This document shows positions 12,526-18,948 of a DNA stretch of 18,948 bases, one piece after another. The notes beneath the pieces are model-generated. The model ran no database searches. It was not told the origin of the DNA and saw nothing but the letters and a program-made list of their open reading frames with translations. Within the stretch, counting starts at the first letter, position 1. Each line of letters starts with the position of its first letter. Source of the DNA: Rubrobacter sp. (GTDB lineage: Bacteria; Actinomycetota; Rubrobacteria; Rubrobacterales; Rubrobacteraceae); contig JACDAR010000261.1 in assembly GCA_013695335.1 (NCBI GenBank), positions 1 to 18,948 on the forward strand, written 5' to 3'. Position numbers and translations under genes: made by a program.

Positions 12526-13152
12526 TTGGGACCGCTTAGGACAGGGTTCAGGTATGGGGTCGTGGCCGTGCTTGTGGCGCTGGCCGTGGACCTGCGCTTC
12601 CTGTGGATGAGCCCGACTGGGACTCCGAATTGGATCCTCACGGCCTTCGAGACGTACCGAACGCAACTCGCCCTGGCTACCTTCGTGTTCCTCGGCATAC
12701 TCGCCGCGATGCGGATGCGCCCCGAACGATTTGAAGAAGGTGTACCGTACCGATCCCTGCTGCTTCGGGATGGCGCCCTGGCGGCCAGCGTGGTCGCGGT
12801 CATGGCGGGGGTGACGCTTTTCTTGCTCACCTTCCTCAACGCGACTGTGTTCTCGGATGACATCGAGAACTATGCCCACGCAGCCGCTCCCAGCATCGTC
12901 GCCTACAACGAGAAGGTGGCGAACAGGCTCGAAGAGCCACCGCCGATCCCCGGCCCCGCCGTGATAGAGCGCGGCCTCCAGCCCCCGATGCTCGGGGATC
13001 TCGGGAAATCCATGGCCAACATTGTGCTGCGGGCTGTCCTCATCGGCACGGCGGGCGCCATCGTGGGCCTGCTGCGGGGCCGCCGCGCCGGTCCAGACCC
13101 CGCCGGACCTTTACAAAACTCGTCGGACAAGAAGCCTCGAAACGCCACATGA
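12526..13152 (+). CDS. Four-helix membrane protein upstream of cbiB
   Basis: I do not recognise the family. From TTG 12526 the product is 208 residues with four hydrophobic helices: GVVAVLVALAVDLRFLW, LALATFVFLGILAAM, ALAASVVAVMAGVTLFLLTFL, and IVLRAVLIGTAGAIVGLLRG near the end. Between helices 3 and 4 is a hydrophilic, probably extracytoplasmic loop of about 60 residues with a proline-rich patch (RLEEPPPIPGPAV). The frame is open back to ATG 12418, but that stretch has unusual codon use, starts inside a hairpin and has no ribosome binding site; AGAGGAGG immediately before 12526 favours the later start, and TTG 12505 is also possible. The stop overlaps the cbiB start as ATGA, so it is co-translated with the cobalamin genes. 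A cobalt or cobinamide role is not shown. Confidence 0.72.
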   Translation: MGPLRTGFRYGVVAVLVALAVDLRFLWMSPTGTPNWILTAFETYRTQLALATFVFLGILAAMRMRPERFEEGVPYRSLLLRDGALAASVVAVMAGVTLFLLTFLNATVFSDDIENYAHAAAPSIVAYNEKVANRLEEPPPIPGPAVIERGLQPPMLGDLGKSMANIVLRAVLIGTAGAIVGLLRGRRAGPDPAGPLQNSSDKKPRNAT

Positions 13153-14081
13153 CCCCCCGCGCCAGGCAAGTCGCGGCAGCCCTTCTCCTCGATGCCGTTG
13201 CCGGTGAGCCTCCTGCATTCCTGCACCCTGTAGTCTGGATGGGGAAAGCCATCTCGCTCGTCGAAAGAATAGCGCTCACCCGGACGAGCCGGGATATCAG
13301 GCTGCTCTCGGGCATTGCGCTCGCTGCGGCGTTGCCCTCTCTGAGCTTCTTCGTGGCTGCGGCTGTTATCCGAACCATACCCAGGCCGCTGCGCCCGGTT
13401 CTCGAAACCATTCTTCTGTCGAGCACCCTGTCCGTGCGCGGCCTCGCCCGCGCCGCGATGGCAGTCGAGCGGGAACTGGAGTGGGGGGATCCGGAAACAG
13501 CCCGGGCGCGTGTCAGGGAGTTCGTTGGCAGGGATACGGAGAACCTGTCCGAGCAGGAGGTAGTTCGGGCGGCAGTGGAGTCGGTCGCGGAGAATACCAG
13601 CGACGGCGTGATCGCGCCCATGTTGTACGGGCTCGCCTTCGGTGCGCCCGGTGCGCTCGCCTACAAAGCAACGAACACCCTAGACTCCATGATCGGATAC
13701 CGTGACCCTCCATACGCGGACTTCGGGATGGCCTCAGCCCTCCTCGACGACCTGGCCAACCTCATCCCGGCCCGCATAACAGCCATCCTGGCAGCGGCAG
13801 CCTCCAGCCTCCCCGCCGCCACGCTGACTTCCGCCCGGCGTTATGGCCCGCTTACCAGCAGTCCGAACGCGGGATGGGCCGAAGCCGCGTTCGCCGGTGC
13901 GCTCGGGGTGAGGCTCGGCGGCACGAACTCCTACGGCGGCGTGGTACAAGAGGGGCCGGTGCTCGGCGACGGTCGTCCTCCCGTTTCACAAGACATCAGG
14001 CGGGCGGTTGCCCTCATGCGCAGACTCTGCGCGTTGCTCGCCGGGCTCATGCTCTTGCGGGAGGCGGCTCGACGTGGCTGA
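13149..14081 (+). CDS. cbiB: Adenosylcobinamide-phosphate synthase CbiB/CobD
   Basis: This membrane enzyme couples adenosylcobyric acid to aminopropanol (phosphate), forming cobinamide (phosphate) late in cobalamin synthesis. In 310 residues the family signatures are clear: DAVAGEPPAFLHPVVWMG near residue 15, VRAAVESVAENTSDGVIAPM with LYGLAFGAPGALAYKATNTL, DSMIGYRDPPYADFGMASA, then SPNAGWAEAAFAGALGVRLG and the final GGVVQEGPVLG. Several membrane segments are visible in both halves. Its ATG overlaps the previous stop (ATGA), and its own stop overlaps the next GTG by eight bases, so this is a tightly coupled operon. Naming differs by tradition: this is CbiB in Salmonella and CobD in Pseudomonas. 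Confidence 0.96.
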   Translation: MTPRARQVAAALLLDAVAGEPPAFLHPVVWMGKAISLVERIALTRTSRDIRLLSGIALAAALPSLSFFVAAAVIRTIPRPLRPVLETILLSSTLSVRGLARAAMAVERELEWGDPETARARVREFVGRDTENLSEQEVVRAAVESVAENTSDGVIAPMLYGLAFGAPGALAYKATNTLDSMIGYRDPPYADFGMASALLDDLANLIPARITAILAAAASSLPAATLTSARRYGPLTSSPNAGWAEAAFAGALGVRLGGTNSYGGVVQEGPVLGDGRPPVSQDIRRAVALMRRLCALLAGLMLLREAARRG

Positions 14082-15147
14082 GGGATGGGCGGACCATCCG
14101 GGTGGAAGGCACCACGGCGCGCACTCGGGACTAGCGTCGCGCTCAATGCCCACCGCCAACCGATTCCTGGACTTCAGCCAGAACGTGAACCCGCTGGGTC
14201 CACCTGATGGGGTGCTCGACGCGGCCCGCAATGCCGTCACGGACGAGTCGGGCGGGTACCCTGATCTCGGCTACCCCGAGTTGCGCGATGCGCTCGCCCG
14301 CTACTTCGGGGTATCAGCCGAGACGGTACTTCCGACGAATGGCGGGGCCGAAGCGCTGTTTCTGGCAGCCCGCGCCGCCTCGGAAAATCCGGGCCGGAAG
14401 GCTGTGGTGCTGGAGCCAACCTTCTCCGAGTACGCGACGGCGGCCCGAACTGCTGGCCTTGAGCCCGTACACCGAATCTCCCGCCGTCCCGAGGACGATT
14501 TCGCTTTCGACGTCGGGGTTCTCGAAGATCTCGAAGACGTTGCCGCAGTGTTCCTGTGCAACCCGAACAACCCGACGGGGGATGCGCTGTCACGGGATGA
14601 GGTCATGCGGGTGGCATCGACGGTTCGAGGGGCGGGGGCAACCTTGATCCTGGACGAAGCCTTCGCGGACTTTATCCCCGGCGTGAGCGTCGCGGATGGG
14701 GTGGAAGGACAGCTATGCGTGGCCCGTTCCCTCACCAAGTTCTTCGCGATACCGGGGCTGCGGCTTGGATGTTTGATCTCCACCCGCACAGAACTCGCAC
14801 AGTCTTTCCAGCCATCGTGGCCCGTCAACGCCCCAGCCGCGGCGGCCGGAACCGCCGCCGCACGCGACTTCGAGTTCGTCGAACGTTCCATAGCAACGGT
14901 GGGACGTTTGCGGGAGGATCTTGCCCAGTCTTTGGGTGCTTTGCCTGGCATCAAAGTATTCCCGGGTGCGGCGAACTTCTTGTTGGTTCGTGGGCCTGAG
15001 CGGATGCCGGGGAAGCTCGCGCGGCGTGGGATACTGGTGCGTGGCTGTGAGCCGTTTCGCGGGCTCGGGCCTGAGTTTTTCAGGGTGGCGGTTCGGGGTG
15101 AAGAGGAGAATGGGCGCCTGATCGAAGCCCTCAGGGAGGAACTATAG
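14074..15147 (+). CDS. cobD: Threonine-phosphate decarboxylase (CobD/CobC, PLP enzyme)
   Basis: This fold-type I PLP enzyme decarboxylates L-threonine O-3-phosphate to aminopropanol phosphate, the linker joined to the corrin by the preceding enzyme. From GTG 14074 it is 357 residues. The N-terminal HPGGRHHGAHSG and DFSQNVNPLGPP distinguish it from its close relative HisC. Seen next: NGGAEALFLAAR (phosphate cup), NPNNPTG at 163-169, DEAF with the cofactor Asp at 194, and SLTKFFAIPGLRLGC with the Schiff-base Lys222. The frame is open to 14008, but GGGAGG nine bases before 14074 and the overlap with cbiB favour this start. Salmonella naming (CobD) is used; the Pseudomonas name is CobC. A general HisC-type aminotransferase is the alternative, less likely given its neighbours. 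Confidence 0.93.
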   Translation: MAEGWADHPGGRHHGAHSGLASRSMPTANRFLDFSQNVNPLGPPDGVLDAARNAVTDESGGYPDLGYPELRDALARYFGVSAETVLPTNGGAEALFLAARAASENPGRKAVVLEPTFSEYATAARTAGLEPVHRISRRPEDDFAFDVGVLEDLEDVAAVFLCNPNNPTGDALSRDEVMRVASTVRGAGATLILDEAFADFIPGVSVADGVEGQLCVARSLTKFFAIPGLRLGCLISTRTELAQSFQPSWPVNAPAAAAGTAAARDFEFVERSIATVGRLREDLAQSLGALPGIKVFPGAANFLLVRGPERMPGKLARRGILVRGCEPFRGLGPEFFRVAVRGEEENGRLIEALREEL

Positions 15148-15665
15148 CCGTCCACGCGCTCATCCTCGGCGGGGCCCGCAGCGGCAAGAGCACGTTCGCC
15201 GAAAAGATGGCTGCGGAACTTGGTGGCGCCAGGGTCTTGTACGTGGCGACGGCCGATGTGTCCGGCGACGAAGATCTTGCGCGACGGGTCAGGAAGCACA
15301 AGGAACGCAGGCCAGCTACCTGGGGAACCGTCGAAGCCGGTGAGGAGCTGTCCGCCGCATTGGGTGGGGCCGGGGAGTGGGGGGCCGTGCTCGTTGACTC
15401 CCTGACGCTCTGGGTCTCTGCCAGGATGATCTCCGGTGAAGACGAGCCGGAGACGCTATGCATCTTCGACAGGTTCCTCGATAAAGCGGATAGCCTGAAG
15501 AGCGCGGTAATTCTTGTGAGCGATGAGGTCGGTCTCGGGGTGGTTCCTGAGAGCGCGGCGGGACGAAGGTTTCGAGATCTTCTCGGCCTGGTCAACCAGC
15601 GGGCCGCTGCCGCAGTGGCGGAGGTCCATCTGTGTGTGGCCGGGCTGGGAGTCAGGATAAAGTAG
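15144..15665 (+). CDS. cobU: Adenosylcobinamide kinase/guanylyltransferase CobU, no canonical start
   Basis: CobU phosphorylates adenosylcobinamide and transfers GMP to it, preparing the corrin for lower-ligand attachment. The Walker A loop LILGGARSGKSTFAEKM is complete, His52 in RKHKERRPATW matches the guanylylated histidine, and VLVDSLTLWVS and VSDEVGLGVVP are family motifs. Length is 173 residues. The oddity is the start: in this frame, from a stop at 15099 to ATG 15207, there is no ATG, GTG, TTG or CTG, and ATG 15207 lies after the Walker loop, so it cannot give a working enzyme. ATA 15144 is the likely initiator: GGGAGG lies four bases before it, it overlaps the cobD TAG as ATAG, and the N-terminus then has normal length. 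Base miscalling is the main alternative. Confidence 0.85.
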   Translation: MAVHALILGGARSGKSTFAEKMAAELGGARVLYVATADVSGDEDLARRVRKHKERRPATWGTVEAGEELSAALGGAGEWGAVLVDSLTLWVSARMISGEDEPETLCIFDRFLDKADSLKSAVILVSDEVGLGVVPESAAGRRFRDLLGLVNQRAAAAVAEVHLCVAGLGVRIK

Positions 15666-15666
15666 C

Positions 15667-16401
15667 GTGCGCGCCTTGCTCTCGTTCTTTACGGTCCTCC
15701 CGATGCGCGGCGCGACCCTGGAAGGAGCGGCCCGCAGGGTTCATCTTCTGCCATTCGTCGGTGTCGTTACGGCGCTCCCTGGCATGTTCTTCGTACTTTC
15801 GGGTTACGCTTTGCCTCCGGGAGTCGCCGCCACGCTGACCCTCGGGGCCATCCTGCTGGCAGCGGGTTTTCATCATACCGACGGCGTCATGGATGTGGGC
15901 GACGCCCTGATGGTCCAGGGAACTCAAGCGCGAAGGCGGGAAGTGCTCAAAGACGCGCAGGTTGGCGTCGGTGCGGTCGGTGCGCTGTTTCTCGTCTACG
16001 CTCCGTCGCTCGCAGCCCTCGTTGCGCTCGTGGCGGTGTCTCCGGTTCGGGCGGCCCTGATGATCCTTGCGTCGGAGGTCGCGGCCAGGTCGGCTATGCT
16101 GCTCACGCTGGCGTTCGGAGAACCGACCGAGGGTACTTCGTCGTCGGTCCCATTCGTCAGCGCGATGCGGGGTTCGAACAGAACCGCCGGGCTTGTGCTT
16201 TCGCTAGTGCTGGCGCCCCTGATCTCGCTTCCACTCGGTGGCTTGCCCGCTATCGCAGCGTTTGTGGTGGCGCCGCTTGTTGCGTTGGGAGCGCTCTGGG
16301 GCGCCAACGGCGCGTTTGGCGGCATCAACGGTGACGTTGCCGGGGCGACCGGTGAAGTGGCGCGGGCAGTGCTCCTCGTCCTGCTTTCAGCAACGATGTA
16401 G
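15667..16401 (+). CDS. cobS: Adenosylcobinamide-GDP ribazoletransferase CobS
   Basis: CobS is the membrane enzyme that joins GDP-cobinamide to alpha-ribazole (phosphate), completing the cobalamin nucleotide loop. In 244 residues it shows SFFTVLPM at the N-terminus, the metal-binding HHTDGVMDVGDALM at about 69-82 with Asp72, Asp76 and Asp79, and GGINGDVAGATGEVAR near the C-terminus, plus about six hydrophobic helices. The GTG begins two bases after the cobU stop. Its ribosome binding site is weak (AGGA about 12 bases upstream), so translation is probably coupled to cobU. It is the last gene of the run and is followed immediately by a terminator. cobT, which makes the ribazole donor, is not in the window. 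Confidence 0.94.
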   Translation: MRALLSFFTVLPMRGATLEGAARRVHLLPFVGVVTALPGMFFVLSGYALPPGVAATLTLGAILLAAGFHHTDGVMDVGDALMVQGTQARRREVLKDAQVGVGAVGALFLVYAPSLAALVALVAVSPVRAALMILASEVAARSAMLLTLAFGEPTEGTSSSVPFVSAMRGSNRTAGLVLSLVLAPLISLPLGGLPAIAAFVVAPLVALGALWGANGAFGGINGDVAGATGEVARAVLLVLLSATM

Positions 16402-16431
16402 CCCCGGCTCGAAGGGACCGGGGCCACTTTT
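16401..16431 (+). terminator. Intrinsic terminator after cobS
   Basis: GCCCCGG (16401-16407) pairs with CCGGGGC (16418-16424) around a 10-base loop, followed within three bases by TTTT. The stem starts on the last base of the cobS stop. It reads only on the plus strand; the reverse strand lacks a T-run after the stem. Confidence 0.75.
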
Positions 16432-16457
16432 CAGCGCTTGAGAGTTGTTGAGAGAGC

Positions 16458-17189
16458 CTAGCTGGCGAGGTCGTCTCCTGGCTCCATTACGTGGACGTTG
16501 GTACCAGGGGCGATCTCGTCGAGATGTTCGCTGAACTTCTCAGGGGTGCCTGTGAAGATCGGCATGACGTCGGTACTGTAGTGCATCGGTATGACGTGGT
16601 TCACGCCGAGAAGCCGGACGGCGTGCGCCGCCTCCAGCGGGCCCATAGTGAGCCTGTCTCCTATGGGAAGCATGGCGATATCCGGATTGTATAGCTCGCC
16701 GATCAACTGCATGTCGCCGAACAGGTTGGTGTCCCCTGCGTGGTACAGCTTGAAGCCGCTCTCGAACTCGATGACGTAGCCAAGCGGCTCGCCGCCGTAG
16801 ATGAAGGTTCCGTCGTCAAGGGCTATGGACGAGCCGTGCTGGGCGTGGGTGGCGGTGACTTTGATGCCGCCGATCTCGGCCGTTCCGCCCTTCATGATGG
16901 GCTGGGCGGTCTCCACGCCCTGGCGCTGGAGGTAAGACATGATCTCGAAGTTCGAGAGCGTAGATGCGCCAGTCTGGGCGGTCAGCGACTCGGCATCGTC
17001 GAAGTGGTCGAAGTGGCCGTGCGTAATGAGGATCGTATCCAGTTCCCCGACCCGTTTCAGGTCATCCGGCGTCTGCGGGTTGTTGGTCAGGAACGGGTCG
17101 ATAATGATCTGCTCGTCCCCTGGGGTTGTTATCCTGAACGTCGAGTGGCCCAGGTAAGTGATCCTGGTTCCGCCGAGTATCTGTTCCAC
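16458..17189 (-). CDS. UPF0173-type metallo-beta-lactamase-fold hydrolase
   Basis: This 243-residue cytoplasmic protein is a metal-dependent hydrolase of the UPF0173/YtkL group. It has ITYLGHSTFRITTPGDEQII and DPFLTNNP at the N-terminus, the zinc motif THGHFDHFDD with His57, His59, Asp61 and His62, His115 in ATHAQHG, Asp153 in HAGDTNLFGD and His203 in IPMHYSTD. All metal ligands of the fold are present. The natural substrate of the family is unknown; broad esterase or lactonase-like activity is a guess. GTG 17189 is chosen because GGAGG lies six bases before it. It is divergent from the YdcZ gene, and a 12-base palindrome sits in its leader. Confidence 0.93.
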   Translation of the reverse strand: MEQILGGTRITYLGHSTFRITTPGDEQIIIDPFLTNNPQTPDDLKRVGELDTILITHGHFDHFDDAESLTAQTGASTLSNFEIMSYLQRQGVETAQPIMKGGTAEIGGIKVTATHAQHGSSIALDDGTFIYGGEPLGYVIEFESGFKLYHAGDTNLFGDMQLIGELYNPDIAMLPIGDRLTMGPLEAAHAVRLLGVNHVIPMHYSTDVMPIFTGTPEKFSEHLDEIAPGTNVHVMEPGDDLAS

Positions 17190-17204
17190 GGTTGCCCTCC
17201 ATCA

Positions 17205-17216
17205 GTAGCTTGCTAC
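17205..17216. promoter_or_regulatory. 12-base palindrome in the leader of the hydrolase gene
   Basis: GTAGCTTGCTAC is a perfect 5-base inverted repeat around TT. On the minus strand it lies between the predicted transcript start (near 17223) and the GTG at 17189. It contains the TGTAGCA heptamer (minus strand, 17211-17217) also seen twice near 1280. It could be an operator or just a small leader hairpin. Confidence 0.3.
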
Positions 17217-17230
17217 ACATCGAAACAAAC

Positions 17231-17236
17231 ATCTTA
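17231..17236 (-). promoter_or_regulatory. -10 box of the UPF0173 hydrolase gene
   Basis: TAAGAT on the minus strand gives a leader of about 34 bases. TTGACG upstream (17251-17256) is a good -35 hexamer but only 14 bases away, shorter than usual. Confidence 0.4.
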
Positions 17237-17282
17237 CCGTATACCCTGCGCGTCAATCGGAGAAACCGGGAAGCCGTATGTT

Positions 17283-17288
17283 TACAAT
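17283..17288 (+). promoter_or_regulatory. -10 box of the YdcZ-type gene
   Basis: TACAAT predicts a start near 17295 and a 45-base leader before TTG 17340. No -35 box is evident. Confidence 0.35.
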
Positions 17289-17339
17289 CGGCGGTCTGGT
17301 ATCCGGACTTTGGCGAAACAGGGATGTTTGGGGGACTCA

Positions 17340-17765
17340 TTGAGGCTTGCGATCTTGATTGCGATGATGGCCGGGATAACCGTGGCGTTTCAGGCGAGCC
17401 TCACGGCGGCTGCCCAGCGCACGCTCGGTCCTGCGATGGTGGTGGCTATCTCCGGTTTCGTCACTTGCTGCACGGGGCTGATCGTGGCCTGGCTGTGGAC
17501 GAAGCCCGAGTTCTCGTCACGGATGGTGATCTACGCTGCGGTCTCGGGGTTGCTTGGCGCGTTTATCCTGGGTGGGATCTCCTTCGCGGCTGGTCAGGCC
17601 GGGGTGGCGCGGGCGTTCTCGCTGGTGATCGGCAGTCAGCTCATCGCCGGGCTTATCCTCGACCGCATCGGCCTTTTCGGGGCAGGAGAGGGTGGACTTA
17701 GCGCGTTCACCGTAGTTGGGGTTGCCCTGATTCTGGCCGGGGGAGTTCTGATGGTGAGGTTTTAG
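17340..17765 (+). CDS. Small DMT-family membrane protein (YdcZ/DUF606)
   Basis: The 141-residue product is a half-size drug/metabolite-transporter-type protein with five hydrophobic helices: LAILIAMMAGITVAFQASL, LGPAMVVAISGFVTCCTGLI, MVIYAAVSGLLGAFILGGIS, AFSLVIGSQLIAGLILDRIG and FTVVGVALILAGGVLMVRF. The spacing of short polar loops, the N-terminal GITVAFQASLTAAAQRTLGP and the QLIAGLILDRIGLFG segment match the YdcZ/DUF606 group, whose members often act as pairs or homodimers. There is only one copy here. TTG 17340 is chosen because GGGGGA lies just upstream and the frame before it is not membrane-like. Substrate unknown. It is divergent from the hydrolase gene and separated from the next gene by a new -10 box. 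Confidence 0.85.
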   Translation: MRLAILIAMMAGITVAFQASLTAAAQRTLGPAMVVAISGFVTCCTGLIVAWLWTKPEFSSRMVIYAAVSGLLGAFILGGISFAAGQAGVARAFSLVIGSQLIAGLILDRIGLFGAGEGGLSAFTVVGVALILAGGVLMVRF

Positions 17766-17866
17766 ATGCGGCAAAGGCAACCCTGGATCGATTACCAGCG
17801 TAAACAGAAACACAATCAGGGTGGCCATCGGGCGTGAAACTGGCCGATGGCGCTGCGAAAAAGGTG

Positions 17867-17872
17867 TAATAT
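17867..17872 (+). promoter_or_regulatory. -10 box of the sulfatase-like gene, leaderless arrangement
   Basis: TAATAT is followed by seven bases and GTG 17880. There is no Shine-Dalgarno sequence before that GTG, so the message is probably leaderless, as for uppP. Confidence 0.5.
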
Positions 17873-17879
17873 CGCTGCC

Positions 17880-18948
17880 GTGCCGACGCCGGACAACATT
17901 CGGGTCAGAATTCGTGACCGCGTATCATCCTTTGTCGGTGCCCGGGATCTTATCTACGTTCTCAGCCTCATCATTCCGCTCGCCATCTTCGAGCTTGCCT
18001 TGAAGGCCATCGGCATCTACGCCGAGACCCCGGCCTCCGAGTTCAGCCTGTGGAGGCCGATTGATCTGCTGCGCTCCGAGGCCCTGTTCGTTGTTGGATA
18101 TGGGCTGGTTTGGATCGGCCTGTTCGCGGCGGTAAGGCGGGGTATCGCGCGCCGCGCGGTCCTCGTGCTGTTCCACCTCTCGGCAGTCATTCTGGTGATA
18201 GTGGTCACCGTGGCCTACCAGTACTACAGATCCACCGGCACGGTACTCGACTACGGAATCGTCGCCTACTACCTGGCGACTCCGGGAGAGGCCCACGGCG
18301 CAGTCGCCAGCGATTCGCCGCTCTGGGCCTGGGTCGTCCTCTCCGCGGCGCTACTTTACGTTTTGCCAGGGCCGCTGCTGATAACGGGGTTTCTCTCACG
18401 CAGGCGTTCGAACGCGACCGAAACTCCTGAACGGGATGAGGTGGAAGTGGAGCCCGCCGGAAGGGGTGCCGATCTTCCGCGGCGCAGGATGTCGCGGGGA
18501 CAGTTCCTGATTGCGGGGACGGGGACAGCGGCCGGCGTGTTCCTCATCAAGGAGTCGTTGTCGGCTGGGCCAGCGATGGGCGCAGTCGATTCTTTTTCGC
18601 GGGCGCCGGTATCCAATCTAGTTGCGACAGGGTTGGAACAGGCGCGGCTGGAGGAGGCCGCCAGGAACGTCCGGGCTAACCACCCGCTCATCAACGCAAG
18701 CTTGCGCCCCACGGAACGAACGCGCCGCCGTCACGTCGCACTCATCCACCTGGAATCCACGCGGGAGCGCTCGGTCACCCCATATAACGACTCGCTGGAG
18801 ACCACGCCGTATCTCGCGGACCTCGCAAAGAACAGCCTGATGGTCGAGCGGGCCTACACCACCATCCCGCACACGTCCAAGGCGATAACCTCGGTCAACA
18901 CCGGCCTGTATCCCAACCCGACGACGGACATCGTCGAGGCCGTGAAGG
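17880..18948 (+). CDS. Membrane-anchored sulfatase/LtaS-like protein, 3' end outside window
   Basis: The frame is open from GTG 17880 through the last base, giving 356 residues of an incomplete protein. Residues 1-172 hold four membrane helices (about 26-47, 68-85, 92-115 and 148-171), as in lipoteichoic-acid-synthase-like phosphoglycerol transferases. A charged linker follows, then at 201-222 a Tat-like segment (RRRMSRGQFLIAGTGTAAG) with a hydrophobic core. The alkaline-phosphatase/sulfatase domain begins near 285 with HVALIHLEST (metal-binding Glu292), YLADLAKNSLMVERAYT and IPHTSKAIT, where Thr332 or Ser333 should be the nucleophile. The catalytic domain should lie outside the cytoplasm, acting on envelope glycerophosphate or sulfate esters; substrate not decided. 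There is no ribosome binding site before the GTG. Confidence 0.86.
   Translation, partial: MPTPDNIRVRIRDRVSSFVGARDLIYVLSLIIPLAIFELALKAIGIYAETPASEFSLWRPIDLLRSEALFVVGYGLVWIGLFAAVRRGIARRAVLVLFHLSAVILVIVVTVAYQYYRSTGTVLDYGIVAYYLATPGEAHGAVASDSPLWAWVVLSAALLYVLPGPLLITGFLSRRRSNATETPERDEVEVEPAGRGADLPRRRMSRGQFLIAGTGTAAGVFLIKESLSAGPAMGAVDSFSRAPVSNLVATGLEQARLEEAARNVRANHPLINASLRPTERTRRRHVALIHLESTRERSVTPYNDSLETTPYLADLAKNSLMVERAYTTIPHTSKAITSVNTGLYPNPTTDIVEAVK

Noticed and set aside
12418..13148. Cobalamin riboswitch upstream of cbiB
   Set aside because: The region is mostly coding, and I do not see the B12-box core or matching pairing elements; not excluded by a covariance search.
1273..17217. TGTAGCA as a regulon motif shared by the Crp promoter and the hydrolase leader
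   Set aside because: A 7-base word is expected about twice by chance on both strands of this window, so three copies are not evidence by themselves.
1..18948. Mobile element, phage, CRISPR or defence island
   Set aside because: No transposase, integrase, long repeat, att-like duplication, array or recognised defence gene is present; gene content is core metabolism.

Overview
The window is GC-rich bacterial chromosome with tightly packed genes, frequent GTG and TTG starts, many 4-base stop/start overlaps, and -10 boxes sitting about 7 bases before some start codons (leaderless transcripts). Together with the gene content (an N-terminal HTH fused to a C-terminal cold-shock domain, cobalamin genes, a PrsW-type protease, a Crp/Fnr regulator) this suggests a deep-branching actinobacterium, possibly Rubrobacter-like. 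That placement is inference from style, not from a marker gene. I see no rRNA, tRNA, CRISPR, insertion sequence, integrase or phage gene, and no gene-free stretch over 300 bases. It reads as ordinary core chromosome rather than an island.

Layout. 1-1054 (+): 3' part of a degenerate GGDEF protein, then an IsdG-like heme-degrading monooxygenase. 1030-1170 (-): a small one-helix membrane protein. 1349-2931 (+): Crp/Fnr regulator and undecaprenyl-diphosphatase UppP. 2928-4490 (+): a promoter, a possible 19-residue leader ORF, the bifunctional chorismate mutase/prephenate dehydratase, and a tiny stand-alone HARE-HTH protein. 4557-6391 (+): an unrecognised protein with an acidic tail, and an HTH/cold-shock fusion. 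6424-7080 (-): histidine phosphatase, divergent from an unrecognised protein at 7178-7993 (+). 8004-9290 (-): glutaredoxin, RidA-family protein and flavin reductase.

9350-16401 (+) is a long, nearly gapless run: mini-ORF, PrsW-like protease, MobA, YdcF-like DUF218 protein, an EamA transporter broken by one amber codon, a four-helix membrane protein, then the late cobalamin genes cbiB, cobD (threonine-phosphate decarboxylase), cobU and cobS. The last four supply the aminopropanol arm, attach it to the corrin ring, activate it with GTP and join the lower ligand. A GC-rich hairpin with a T-run closes this run. 16458-17189 (-): UPF0173 metallo-hydrolase. 17340-17765 (+): YdcZ-type small transporter. 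17880 to the end (+): a membrane-anchored sulfatase/LTA-synthase-like protein cut by the window edge, apparently leaderless.

I did not find a convincing new multi-gene system. The most useful oddities are local: an in-frame TAG in the EamA gene where a glutamine codon is expected; a cobU with no ATG, GTG, TTG or CTG start available; a leaderless mini-ORF whose stop overlaps the PrsW start; a repeated -10/N7/start architecture; and a Tat-like segment with one arginine missing inside the polytopic sulfatase.
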